Positions 51,091 through 59,526 of a stretch of DNA of 64,000 bases are shown in pieces. The DNA comes from Bryobacter aggregatus MPL3 (lineage in GTDB: Bacteria > Acidobacteriota > Terriglobia > Bryobacterales > Bryobacteraceae), in NCBI RefSeq assembly GCF_000702445.1, contig NZ_JNIF01000003.1, positions 4,092,001-4,156,000 of the forward strand, read 5' to 3'. A model generated the notes under the pieces. It worked only from the letters and a program-made list of their open reading frames with translations, did not search any database and had not been told where the DNA came from. Position 1 is the stretch's first letter. Each line of letters begins with the position of its first letter. The position numbers and the translations under genes were made by a program.

Positions 51091-51670
51091 TGGTGGCTAC
51101 TTCATCGAAGTCGAGACGTGGGGCGCGAGGATAGAGCTTTGATTTGTCGCCATAGCCGAGGTTGCAGAGGAAATTCGAACGATAGGGAGTGCCAGCCAAG
51201 AAAGCTGCGTCGGCGGCGTCTCGGTGGAATCCGGACATGGGGCCGCAATCGAGGCCGAGCCCGCGCGCCGCGATCATGAAGTAGGCAGCTTGGAGTGTGG
51301 CGTTGCGGAAGGCGGCGTCTTCAATCATTTCCGCCTTGCCTGCAAACAAGGCTTTTGCGTCGGAGTGGGGCCAGAGCTTGCTCATCTTCTCGTAGAACTC
51401 AAGGTCGTAAGCGAAGATTGCGGTTACTGGCGCAGCCATTGTTTTGTCGACATTGCCGGGCATCAGGCATGGCTTGAGTTTTGCCTTGGCGTCAGGACTG
51501 GTGACGAAGACAATGCGGAGCGGCGACATATTCATCGAAGTAGGACCCCACTTCATAAAATCGTAGATCTGAAAGAGCAGTGCGTGGTCCACGGGCTTAT
51601 TTAAAAATGCAGGATAAGTGCGGGCGTCACGGAAGAGCAGGTCGAAACTGACGTCATCAATGCGAGTCAT
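51083..51670 (-). CDS. Nitroreductase-family oxidoreductase (RutE-like)
   Basis: A 195-residue flavoprotein of the nitroreductase fold. DLLFRDARTYPAFLNKPVDHALLFQIYDFMKWGPTSMNMSPLRI and AAYFMIAARGLGLDCGPMSGF match malonic semialdehyde reductase (RutE/HadB) proteins. It would reduce an aldehyde or nitro compound with FMN and NAD(P)H. The start overlaps the end of the glycosyltransferase gene by 14 bases; the upstream frame to 51733 is not preferred. No rut genes are nearby. Confidence 0.84.
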   Translation of the reverse strand: MTRIDDVSFDLLFRDARTYPAFLNKPVDHALLFQIYDFMKWGPTSMNMSPLRIVFVTSPDAKAKLKPCLMPGNVDKTMAAPVTAIFAYDLEFYEKMSKLWPHSDAKALFAGKAEMIEDAAFRNATLQAAYFMIAARGLGLDCGPMSGFHRDAADAAFLAGTPYRSNFLCNLGYGDKSKLYPRAPRLDFDEVATII

Positions 51671-52586
51671 AGTGCAAGGATAACGTCTGCCGAATTCTGT
51701 TACCGATGATGCGCCATGGGAAAGCCCAGCCATGTTTGCTGATCCAGTTGCGGCAACTGTCGTGTCTGGCTTGGAACTCGTCGCGACGCTTGCCGGCCAT
51801 ACCCAGAGCGAGCCTGAGCTTTAGCGCATAGTATTCGTAGCTGACCATTCTTTGGACGGTGGCGGCATCAAAGTGCTTGGACCAAAACAGAAGAGTGCCG
51901 GCGAACTCGCGTTGCTTCTGGCGGTAATTGCTCTCGTGAGCAATGCTGTGGCGGCCCACATGCTGTGCGATGGTATTGCCGTTCCAGGCGATCTGCCAGC
52001 CCGCACGTCTTGTGCGCAGGCAGAGATCCACCTCCTCGGCGTATAGAAAATAGTCGGGATCAAAACCGTTCAGGTCTTCCCACACCTGGCGCCGGATCAA
52101 GAAGCAGCCGCCGTGGACCCAGGCATAGCCGGGAGTGCGAGGACGGTTTGCCAGGGGAGCGAGAGCTTCACCGAGATAGCGGTGGCTGGGGGGATAAGTC
52201 TCTCCGCCTTCGATGAGACGAGGGGCGACCACCGCAAGTTCGGGATGCTTGTCCAGATGATTGGCCAGGGTGGCGAGTAAGTCTGGAGCCAGGTTGACAT
52301 CCGGGTTTACGATCAGCACGTAGTCCGCGCTGATCCGGCCGAGGTGCTGGTTGTGGGCACGGCCGAAACCAACATTCTCCCTATTGCGGGTGAGCCGGGC
52401 CTTGCCCCAGTTCTTGACGACTTCGCAGGAGGAATCTGCGCTGGCGTTGTCGACGATATGAGCATCCCAACTGATGTCCTGCTGCGCGTCCAATGAGCGG
52501 AAAAGCGTTTCGAGACAACTTGCAGAATTGTAAGTGACCAGGCTGATGCTGACGCGAGGCTTGACTACTGTCCGACGTTCACCCAT
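51657..52586 (-). CDS. Family 2 glycosyltransferase (rhamnosyltransferase-like)
   Basis: A 309-residue enzyme. SISLVTYNSASCLETLFRSL and AHIVDNASADSS open a GT-A fold; VLIVNPDV is the DxD-type motif; ERxE-type VHGGCFLIRRQVWEDLNGFDPDYFLYAEEVDLCLRTRRAG is typical of dTDP-rhamnosyl and related transferases. It overlaps the preceding gene by 22 bases and the next by 14, so the three are translated from one message. The acceptor is probably a surface polysaccharide or glycolipid. Confidence 0.87.
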   Translation of the reverse strand: MGERRTVVKPRVSISLVTYNSASCLETLFRSLDAQQDISWDAHIVDNASADSSCEVVKNWGKARLTRNRENVGFGRAHNQHLGRISADYVLIVNPDVNLAPDLLATLANHLDKHPELAVVAPRLIEGGETYPPSHRYLGEALAPLANRPRTPGYAWVHGGCFLIRRQVWEDLNGFDPDYFLYAEEVDLCLRTRRAGWQIAWNGNTIAQHVGRHSIAHESNYRQKQREFAGTLLFWSKHFDAATVQRMVSYEYYALKLRLALGMAGKRRDEFQARHDSCRNWISKHGWAFPWRIIGNRIRQTLSLHYDSH

Positions 52587-53452
52587 TCGCAGTCTTTCAG
52601 CGCGAGTAGCGCAGGAGTTGCCTCCAGAAAATTTTTAAGAGCCCAGGGCTGTGCCAGATCCGCACCTCGTAAGACAACCACTAAAGGCGCGGTGGTTTCG
52701 CGAAAGGTATCGATGAGAATGGACGGATGGAGGACCAGGTTCATGACCACTTGCCGGCGTTCAAAATAGGGCCAACGGTAGATGCGGATCCACCGGGGCT
52801 TCGAGGCCGTGGTCGGGATCATGGTGAGATCGGGTGGCCCGCCCGGGCTTTTGTAATCGCCAGGTTTGGGATTCCATGGGACTTGGGGGCAGGGAGTGAA
52901 ATCCGGAAGTAGTGAAGTGGCGTAGGGGTCATCGAAGACCGGACCAGCAGGAATCCCGCTTTCCACCCCGAGATCATATCGAATCCCAAGCTCCCGCATG
53001 AGCGGGGGAATGCGCTCAGACATCCAGCGCTCTCCCATACGCGCGGAGATGGGAGCTTCGCCGAAAGTCTTCTTGTAGCCGTTGTAACAGGTGCGGAAGC
53101 AGTGTTCTTCCCAGGCGGGATCGTTGAATTCGTTGTACCAGCGCTGGTTGCCCTCGTCCCATTTCCAGAGATGGCAGTGCATGCCGCGATGGTCCTGCCA
53201 GGCCTCGACTTGATCGAGGAGTTCCGGACAAGCTTGCCTGACAAAATCGGACCGGCCCCAGGTGTGTTCGATCTGAGGGTCGAAGCGAAAGAACCAATTG
53301 AAATGAACAGAACGTCCGATGCTTTGCTCAAGCTTGGCTCTCAGCGTTTTGAGGTGAGAGAGCGCGAGGAGGTTGCCGGTCCAATTGCTCTCTGTCGAGG
53401 TATGCCGGAAATCGGGTTCGACATCAATGAGGAAGAGACATTTTCTAGTCAT
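52565..53452 (-). CDS. Polysaccharide-deacetylase-like protein
   Basis: A 295-residue protein with the barrel start CLFLIDVEPDFRH and a metal-type GMHCHLWKW (~119-127), as in the NodB/carbohydrate esterase 4 fold, although the full motif set is not certain. It has no signal peptide, so it may act on a cytoplasmic glycan or lipid-linked precursor. It starts nine bases after the FKBP stop and ends inside the glycosyltransferase start. Another function, such as a sugar-processing TIM-barrel enzyme, is possible. Confidence 0.6.
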   Translation of the reverse strand: MTRKCLFLIDVEPDFRHTSTESNWTGNLLALSHLKTLRAKLEQSIGRSVHFNWFFRFDPQIEHTWGRSDFVRQACPELLDQVEAWQDHRGMHCHLWKWDEGNQRWYNEFNDPAWEEHCFRTCYNGYKKTFGEAPISARMGERWMSERIPPLMRELGIRYDLGVESGIPAGPVFDDPYATSLLPDFTPCPQVPWNPKPGDYKSPGGPPDLTMIPTTASKPRWIRIYRWPYFERRQVVMNLVLHPSILIDTFRETTAPLVVVLRGADLAQPWALKNFLEATPALLALKDCEWVNVGQ

Positions 53453-53461
53453 TCGTGTGGG

Positions 53462-54262
53462 TTATGGTTTCTCGCTGAGGCGGCCTAGATTTTCGGAAAG
53501 TTGGGTAATGAGGAGGAGGTAATAGCCACGGACTGTGGAGGCTTCGCCAAAGACGCGGAGTTCACGGTCGAGGGCAGAGGACCGCAGAGGCGTTAATTGT
53601 GTTTTGAGTGCTGCCGCTGCTTCCGAAAAGCTAGCGATGGCGTCTTGCCGGGATCCCGTGTCCTGCTCGCGTTTTTCATAGTCTTGGACGCGCTGCTGGT
53701 AGAGATCATCAGGAGGAAGGTCCCGGGCTGCCCAGGTGAGGAGTTTGATCTGGTTGGCAGCATGCCATACAAGTTTGGGGTCTACCTTCGTGCGTGCGAG
53801 AGTGAGAAAGCGAGCGGAGAGGCTGTTGAAGGTATTAAGAAGATCCTGGGCGGCGGGTTGGGGCGTGAGGTCCTGGACGCCGAGGAGTTCTACATCGAAG
53901 ATCAACTCCGCTTTGGGCGGGATGGCCCCGCGGCCCTTTTCTCCATAAGCCAATGGATAGGGGATGAAGAGGCGGCGTTTGCCGCCAACACGCATGCCTT
54001 CGAAGCCGGCGTCCCAACCGGCGATCACCTGTCGCTTGCCTTGGGTGAAGGTGAAGGGTTCGTTGCGGTCACGAGAGGAGTCGAACTTCTTGCCGTTCGT
54101 CAGCCAGCCGGTGTAGTGGACGGTGAATTGTTGTCCTGGTTGGGCGATGGCGCCAGTGCCGAGTTGGATTTCGATGGATTGCATGCGGAGGAAATCGGTT
54201 CTGGTTCCCGCCACTTCAGGAATTTGCGCCAGGGCCAATGGGATCAGGAATGCGTGTAGCAC
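53462..54262 (-). CDS. FKBP-type peptidyl-prolyl isomerase with extra helical domain
   Basis: A 266-residue protein with a leader (MLHAFLIPLALAQ). The FKBP domain (~22-131) shows QFTVHYTGWLTNGKKFDSS, VIAGWDAGFEGMRVGGKRRLFIPYPLAYG and AELIFDVELLGV, all key FK506-pocket residues. A helical C-terminal domain of ~135 residues follows (FNSLSARFLTLARTKVDPKLVWHAANQIKLLTW) and is unrecognised. The start lies 47 bases inside the end of eutC, so the two are transcribed together. It may help fold exported proteins. Confidence 0.88.
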   Translation of the reverse strand: MLHAFLIPLALAQIPEVAGTRTDFLRMQSIEIQLGTGAIAQPGQQFTVHYTGWLTNGKKFDSSRDRNEPFTFTQGKRQVIAGWDAGFEGMRVGGKRRLFIPYPLAYGEKGRGAIPPKAELIFDVELLGVQDLTPQPAAQDLLNTFNSLSARFLTLARTKVDPKLVWHAANQIKLLTWAARDLPPDDLYQQRVQDYEKREQDTGSRQDAIASFSEAAAALKTQLTPLRSSALDRELRVFGEASTVRGYYLLLITQLSENLGRLSEKP

Positions 54263-54908
54263 CTTTCAATGTTACGCCGCTCAGGCTGCGATTTTTGGCT
54301 TCTGAGCAGAGATAAAAAAGCATTTCGGCGGCGGCTGCATAACTGAGGCCTTGGGGACGAATATTGGAGACGCAATTGCGGTCGGCATCTGTACGGCCGG
54401 GACCTGGATTCCAGGTGATATAGGCGCCGAGGCTGTCTGGTGAGGTGAGGCCGGGACGCTCGCCGATGAGGACAATGGTGAGTTTGGCCTGGCACTGCGC
54501 ACCGACTTCGTCACCGATGGCAACACGGGCTTGCCTTGCAACAAAGATGGGCGACAACTTCCAGTCGTGGAACTTGGGAAGCAGTTGTTCGAGCAGCGCT
54601 TCCGCGTGCCGGTGGACCGCTAGTGCGGAGAGGCCATCTGCAACGAGAATTGCAGCGTCGTAAGGACCGGGCGTCAGTTGGGTTTTCAGCCGGCGTCCGA
54701 GGTCGGGACGGACAAGGAAGGTTTTGCGATCTTTTGCGCCCGACTCAAGGAGCGTGTGCGGAAAGTGCAGCGAGGCGGGGTCAAGCTCGGCGTGGACGGC
54801 ATCGCGGGCCCTGGCGTGATCGAGGCTGAAGCGGAGCACCTCGCTTGTTGAGATGCTCTCGCCGAGGGAGACGCGCGCCGGGGTGAATGATCTTAGGTCA
54901 AGAGCCAT
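54216..54908 (-). CDS. eutC: Ethanolamine ammonia-lyase small subunit
   Basis: A 230-residue subunit of the adenosylcobalamin-dependent lyase that splits ethanolamine to acetaldehyde and ammonia. TPARVSLGESISTSEVLRFSLDHARARDAV and ILVADGLSALAVHRHAEALL are recognisable, with VLIGERPGLTSPDSLGAYITWNPGPGRTDADRNCVSNIRPQGLSYA later. The ATG at 54908 overlaps the end of eutB by 16 bases. The C-terminal region overlaps the FKBP gene start. It needs EutB for activity. Confidence 0.94.
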   Translation of the reverse strand: MALDLRSFTPARVSLGESISTSEVLRFSLDHARARDAVHAELDPASLHFPHTLLESGAKDRKTFLVRPDLGRRLKTQLTPGPYDAAILVADGLSALAVHRHAEALLEQLLPKFHDWKLSPIFVARQARVAIGDEVGAQCQAKLTIVLIGERPGLTSPDSLGAYITWNPGPGRTDADRNCVSNIRPQGLSYAAAAEMLFYLCSEAKNRSLSGVTLKGATRIPDPIGPGANS

Positions 54909-56170
54909 GACTGTTGCTCGATCAGGTTGGGGTTGGTGTGGAGCCAAGCTTCAAATTCCGGGCTGGGCTTCTTGTGCAAGAGCTTGCGCAGGTAGAGGGC
55001 GTCCTGGAAGCTGGTGCTTTGGTAGTGGAGCATGACGTCGTCGGCGCCAGGGACGCCCATGATGAAGTTGCAGCCAGCCGTGCCGAGCAGGGTCAGGAGT
55101 GAATCGATGTCGTCCTGGTCCGCTTCGGCATGGTTCGTGTAGCAGACATCACAGCCCATCGGGAGGCCCATGAGTTTGCCGCAGAAGTGATCTTCGAGGC
55201 CAGCGCGGGTGATCTGTTTGCCGTCGTAGAGGTATTCGGGGCCGATGAAGCCGACGACGGTGTTGACCAGGAGAGGGCTGTAGCGGCGGGCGACGGCGTA
55301 GGCGCGGGCTTCGCAGGTTTGCTGGTCGACGCCGTGGTGGGCGTTGGCGCTGAGGGCGCTGCCTTGGCCGGTTTCAAAGTACATGACATTGGCGCCGGGA
55401 TGGAGTTCGCGGCCGGCCTGATGCGCTTCGTCGAGCAGTGCGAGGTTGATGCCGAAACTGGTGTTGGCAGCCTCCGTTCCGGCAATCGACTGGAAGAGCA
55501 GATCGACCGGCGCACCTGCGGCGAGCGCCTGCAATTGAGTGGTGATGTGTGCGAGGACGCAGGACTGGGTGGGGAGTTGCAACCGCTCGCGCAATTGATC
55601 GAGCATGCGGAGAATGGCGGTGACGGTCGAGACGCTGTCGGTGGCGGGATTGATGCCGATGCAGGCGTCGCCGCTGGAGAGAGAAATTCCATCGAGGATG
55701 CTGGCGGCAATCCCGCGCAGATCGTCGGTTGGATGATTCGGCTGGAGACGAGTAGCGAGGCGGCCGCGAAGGCCAATCGTGGTGCGAAAGCGGGTGAGGA
55801 CTTCGCACTTGGAGGCGACGAGGATCAGGTCCTGGAGCCGCATGAGTTTTGAGACGGCGGCGGCCATTTCTGGGGTGACTCCGGCGGCAATGGTGCTGAG
55901 GTCTTCGGTGCGGAGCAGCCAGTCGCGGAAGTCGCCGACGGTGAGATGCGAGATGGGCGCGAAGGCTTCGGCATCGTGTGAATCGCAAATAAGGCGGGTG
56001 ACTTCGTCGCTTTCGTAGGGAATGATTGGCTCGGCGAGGAAGCGCTTGAGCGGTATGGCGGCGAGCGCCATGCGGGCCCGGATGCGCTGTTCCTGAGAAG
56101 AGGCGGCGAGGCCGGCGAGTGCGTCACCGGAGCGGGCGGGACTTGCGTGGGCGAGGAGGGTTTTCAGCAT
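54893..56170 (-). CDS. eutB: Ethanolamine ammonia-lyase large subunit
   Basis: A 425-residue catalytic subunit, a TIM barrel that binds ethanolamine and cobalamin. Landmarks are ISLSSGDACIGINPATDS, FQSIAGTEAANTSFGINLALLDEAHQAG, YFETGQGSALSANAHHGVDQQTCEARAYAVAR and GLPMGCDVCYTNHAEADQDD, with GVPGADDVMLHYQSTSFQDALYLR at the end. The start overlaps the permease stop by seven bases. No eutA reactivase or aldehyde dehydrogenase is adjacent. Confidence 0.95.
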   Translation of the reverse strand: MLKTLLAHASPARSGDALAGLAASSQEQRIRARMALAAIPLKRFLAEPIIPYESDEVTRLICDSHDAEAFAPISHLTVGDFRDWLLRTEDLSTIAAGVTPEMAAAVSKLMRLQDLILVASKCEVLTRFRTTIGLRGRLATRLQPNHPTDDLRGIAASILDGISLSSGDACIGINPATDSVSTVTAILRMLDQLRERLQLPTQSCVLAHITTQLQALAAGAPVDLLFQSIAGTEAANTSFGINLALLDEAHQAGRELHPGANVMYFETGQGSALSANAHHGVDQQTCEARAYAVARRYSPLLVNTVVGFIGPEYLYDGKQITRAGLEDHFCGKLMGLPMGCDVCYTNHAEADQDDIDSLLTLLGTAGCNFIMGVPGADDVMLHYQSTSFQDALYLRKLLHKKPSPEFEAWLHTNPNLIEQQSWLLT

Positions 56171-57582
56171 GCGGCCTTCTCCCGTTGCGCTTGTGCGAAT
56201 TCTTCCTCAGGAGACAGGATGAGCCGATGCCGGGCGTGGAAGGCGAACCAGATGATTCCGATCAGGAACCAGACCGCCGCGCCGTAGACGCCTTTGACAT
56301 ATTCGGGATTGAGGAAGAGCGTAATTAAGGTGATCGAGGCGATGACTCCGCTGAGGATGGCGCCCGGTTGCCCGAGCGGGCTGCGGTAGGGACGGTGGAG
56401 AAGCGGGAAGCGGCGGCGGAGGACCAGATAGCTCAGCATCTGCGAGAGGTAAGCGAGGACGGCCCCAAAGACCGCCATGTTCAAGAGAATCGCGCCGACC
56501 GGACCATCATGCGGAGCATATTGGATGGCGAGCGCGGCGGAGAAGCCGAGAAGGGCTCCGGCGATCAGTGCGCGGTGAGGCGTCTGACGGGTGGCGTGTG
56601 TTTTCGAGAGCCAGACGGGAAAATAGCCAGCCCGTGAGAGCGAATAGATCTGGCGGCCGTAGGCAAAGAGAATGGTGTGGAAGCTGGCGATCAGGCCGAT
56701 GCAGGCAATGGCGGCGAGGAGTTTGGTGCTGGCGGTATTGCCGTAAGCGGCTTGGAAGCCAAGGAAGAGCGGTTCATTGGATGCACCGATGGTTGCCGCG
56801 CCAGGTGCACTTCCTGCACCGAGAGTGAGCGTGAGGAAGGCGCAGACCGAGAGAGTGGCGAAGCCCCAGACGAGGCCGCGTGGGATATCGCGCACGGGGT
56901 CGTGGGTTTCTTCGGCGGCGAGGGGGAGTTGCTCGATGGCGAGGTAGAACCAGAGTGCGAAGGGAAGGCAGGCTGTCGCGCCACTGAGGCCTTTGGGGAA
57001 GGCAGGCATGGCGAAACGCTGGAAGTTGAACTGCGGGGCGACGGAAATCCAGTACAGCACCAGGGCGATGAGTGCGGCGATGGTGATGACCAGCGAGAAG
57101 CGGAACGAAAGCTCGACACCGAAAACATTCAGCGCGACAAAGAGTGCGTAGCAGCCAAGCCACCAGAGCGGTTCGGCGGATTTGGGAGTTTCAAAGATGG
57201 CTCCGAGATAGCCGCCGATGCCGACGACAATGACGGCGGGAGTAATAATGTACTCCATATTTTCCGCGAGACCCGTGATGTAACCGCCCCAGGGACCGAG
57301 TGCGGTGCGGGCGAAGGAATAGGCTCCTCCGGTGTGGGGCAGGGCCGCGGCCATTTCTGCAATCGAGAGACAAAGGCCCAGATACATGGCGGTCACGAGA
57401 AGCAGGGCGAGGAACATGCCTCCGAAACCGCCGGAGACAAGACCGAAATTCCAGCCAAAGAAATCACCAGAGATGACGGCGCCCACGCCGAGAGCCCAGA
57501 GTTGCCAGACGCCTGCGTGCCGGCGGAGCTGCCGCTGGGCGAGGAAGTCCTCGGATGCGGCGGTGTAACTAGTCTTGACCAT
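56164..57582 (-). CDS. eat: Ethanolamine permease (APC family)
   Basis: A 472-residue transporter with ~12 helices. LWALGVGAVISGDFFGWNFGLVSGGFGGM and SIAEMAAALPHTGGAYSFARTALGPWGGYITGLAENMEYIITPA match the ethanolamine permease group, and its place before eutB supports this. It should bring in ethanolamine with protons. The 48 bases to the roadblock gene are too short for a cobalamin riboswitch. It is the first gene of the eat-eutB-eutC unit. Confidence 0.92.
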   Translation of the reverse strand: MVKTSYTAASEDFLAQRQLRRHAGVWQLWALGVGAVISGDFFGWNFGLVSGGFGGMFLALLLVTAMYLGLCLSIAEMAAALPHTGGAYSFARTALGPWGGYITGLAENMEYIITPAVIVVGIGGYLGAIFETPKSAEPLWWLGCYALFVALNVFGVELSFRFSLVITIAALIALVLYWISVAPQFNFQRFAMPAFPKGLSGATACLPFALWFYLAIEQLPLAAEETHDPVRDIPRGLVWGFATLSVCAFLTLTLGAGSAPGAATIGASNEPLFLGFQAAYGNTASTKLLAAIACIGLIASFHTILFAYGRQIYSLSRAGYFPVWLSKTHATRQTPHRALIAGALLGFSAALAIQYAPHDGPVGAILLNMAVFGAVLAYLSQMLSYLVLRRRFPLLHRPYRSPLGQPGAILSGVIASITLITLFLNPEYVKGVYGAAVWFLIGIIWFAFHARHRLILSPEEEFAQAQREKAAC

Positions 57583-57630
57583 GAGGATGTTCCGTCAATT
57601 GTAGCCGTGACGGGACTTGCGGGCGGGTGC

Positions 57631-58089
57631 TCAAGCTGCAGTGGGGAAGAGCTGGTCGAGGAAGGATGTGGCTTCGTCGCGCAGTTCTGGCGAGAGCGGC
57701 TGCGATTCGCTGGCGGATCCTGTGTCCGGAGTGAGCGCTTCTATTTGTTCGATGAGCTGATCGGCCAGATCGAGAACGCGGCCCTCGTCCACTTGGGCAG
57801 GAAAGCTGGCTGCGAGGATCATGCCGCATGGCATTGGACAGAGCAGTAAATCCTGCCGCCGGCCTCGTTGGAGTTGGAAGTATTGTTCGCCCGCGCCGAG
57901 CAGACGGCTGAGTTCCCGGCCGGTGCCAGAGACTGCGGCGATAATCGGGCCGAGCGATAAGGCGAAGGGCTTGGCATCCTGACCCGCAGTGGCGACGATG
58001 CTGCCGACGTGTGTGACCAGAATGGCTTGGCGGCATTGCTCGCGGCCAATGAGGCCCTGCAGGATTCCGGAGAGGCTACTGTTGATCAT
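57631..58089 (-). CDS. Roadblock/LC7-domain protein
   Basis: A 152-residue protein with a roadblock fold: helix SSLSGILQGLIGREQCRQAILVTHVGSIVATAG, strands and helix FALSLGPIIAAVSGTGRELSRLLG, then the Arg-rich GRRQDLLLCPMPCGMILAASFP. Such proteins are often partners and regulators of small GTPases (MglB type), but no GTPase is near. The last ~30 residues are an extension. It lies six bases after the TPR gene and forms one operon with it and the zinc-ribbon gene. Confidence 0.82.
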   Translation of the reverse strand: MINSSLSGILQGLIGREQCRQAILVTHVGSIVATAGQDAKPFALSLGPIIAAVSGTGRELSRLLGAGEQYFQLQRGRRQDLLLCPMPCGMILAASFPAQVDEGRVLDLADQLIEQIEALTPDTGSASESQPLSPELRDEATSFLDQLFPTAA

Positions 58090-58095
58090 ATGGGC

Positions 58096-59514
58096 TTATC
58101 CAAAGTAGGATTTGGCGATCGAGGGCTGGAGGCGAACTGCCATCAGGCGGCATTGCTGGGCCTTGGTTGCTTCCCCCCTACGGTCAAAGAGCGAGGCGAG
58201 AGAAATGAGGGCTTCCGCGTAGCCGGGGTCGGCACGTAAGGCGAGCTCATAGTAGTGAAGGGCAGGGGCCATTTGCTCGCCAGCCTCAAAGGCACGGGCA
58301 ATGCGGCAACTAATGGAGGCGAGGGGGATCCCGCGGCTTTGCAGTGTTTCCAGAATCGAGACCGCTTCCGCGAGATGCCCCAGCTCAATCTCGAGACCGA
58401 TGAGCGCTTCGGCTGCTTCCCGGCTGGAGGGTTGTTCCCGGAGGGCGTTTTCGAGAATGGCGCGCGCCTGGTTGTAGTTGCGCAGGCGCTGCATCGCAAT
58501 GCCCAGGTTGATGCGCGCTTCGCTCCAGAATTCGTTCTCACTACAGCACAGATCGAAGTGGCGGACCGCCTCCTCGTAGCGGCCGGACTCGAGGCAGTTC
58601 AGGCCCAGCCGGAAGCGCAGCTCGGGCGTGTAGCCATCGAGCTGAATGAGTTTTTGGGCGGCGAGAACGGCTTCCTCATGACGGTGGCAGAACTCGGCGG
58701 AGAGCAGATAGTTCCACCAGGCATTGCTATTGCTGCTATCGATGCTGGTGAGGTAGGCCAAGTGATCTGCGGCCTGATCGTATCTACCGAGTTGGATGAG
58801 GAGGCAGCTCAGGTTGTAACGGGCTTCCCGGTGGTTCGGACTCGCTTCCAGGCATTTCTCGTAGTCGGCGAGCGCGAAATCGTAGTTCCTCATTTGTTCC
58901 AGTGCGAAGGCATTGAAGAAATGCGCAGTGGGCTCGCCCTGTTCGATGTAGGGTTCGCAAGATTTGAGGAGCCGTTCCCACTCCTGTCCTGCGGCGAGAT
59001 CGTGCAGTTGGAGTTCCCAATCCTCGGGTTGCACAGCTGACGGTGGGCCGAGCAGCGCTTGCGCCGCGCGGATTCCCTCTTTGGCGACGCTATTTCCCGG
59101 CAATCGCGCATCGACCGCACTAAAGACCTCGAAGGCCTCCTGGGGTTGATTCAGGTGCAGGCGGCAAATTCCCAGTGCGAGAGCGGCTTCGGTCCAGTCC
59201 GGATGGAGTTCGACTTCGGGCTGGAGCAGGGCAGCGCCTTCCTCCCAGCGTTCCAGCCGTTCCATGCAGGCGACGATCTGGATCAGCAGGTCAGGACGGG
59301 TGGGGACCAGCTTGAGCAGCCGTTGGAATGCGTCGAGCGCTTCAGCGTACTCGTCGAGCGCCAGATGAAAATGTGCGAGCGCTTCGAGCTTGCGGGCCGC
59401 AATGGCGGCGGGCGATTCACTGGGCAAGCTCGCAGGAACGAATGACTCCGCAGCGTCCGGTTGACGCTTCATGGGCATTTCGATGATTTTCAGGGCTCGG
59501 GCTGCGTTAGACAT
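58096..59514 (-). CDS. TPR-repeat protein
   Basis: A 472-residue soluble protein made of about 10 tetratricopeptide repeats (for example KLEALAHFHLALDEYAEALDAFQRLLKLVPTRP and AEALISLASLFDRRGEATKAQQCRLMA). These form a superhelix that binds other proteins. No signal or membrane segment. It is 12 bases after the zinc-ribbon gene and six before the roadblock gene, which suggests a complex of the three. The ligand is unknown. Confidence 0.85.
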   Translation of the reverse strand: MSNAARALKIIEMPMKRQPDAAESFVPASLPSESPAAIAARKLEALAHFHLALDEYAEALDAFQRLLKLVPTRPDLLIQIVACMERLERWEEGAALLQPEVELHPDWTEAALALGICRLHLNQPQEAFEVFSAVDARLPGNSVAKEGIRAAQALLGPPSAVQPEDWELQLHDLAAGQEWERLLKSCEPYIEQGEPTAHFFNAFALEQMRNYDFALADYEKCLEASPNHREARYNLSCLLIQLGRYDQAADHLAYLTSIDSSNSNAWWNYLLSAEFCHRHEEAVLAAQKLIQLDGYTPELRFRLGLNCLESGRYEEAVRHFDLCCSENEFWSEARINLGIAMQRLRNYNQARAILENALREQPSSREAAEALIGLEIELGHLAEAVSILETLQSRGIPLASISCRIARAFEAGEQMAPALHYYELALRADPGYAEALISLASLFDRRGEATKAQQCRLMAVRLQPSIAKSYFG

Positions 59515-59526
59515 TCATGCTCTCGT

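Noticed and set aside
57583-57630. Cobalamin riboswitch upstream of the ethanolamine permease gene
   Set aside because: Only 48 bases separate the genes, too short for the element.
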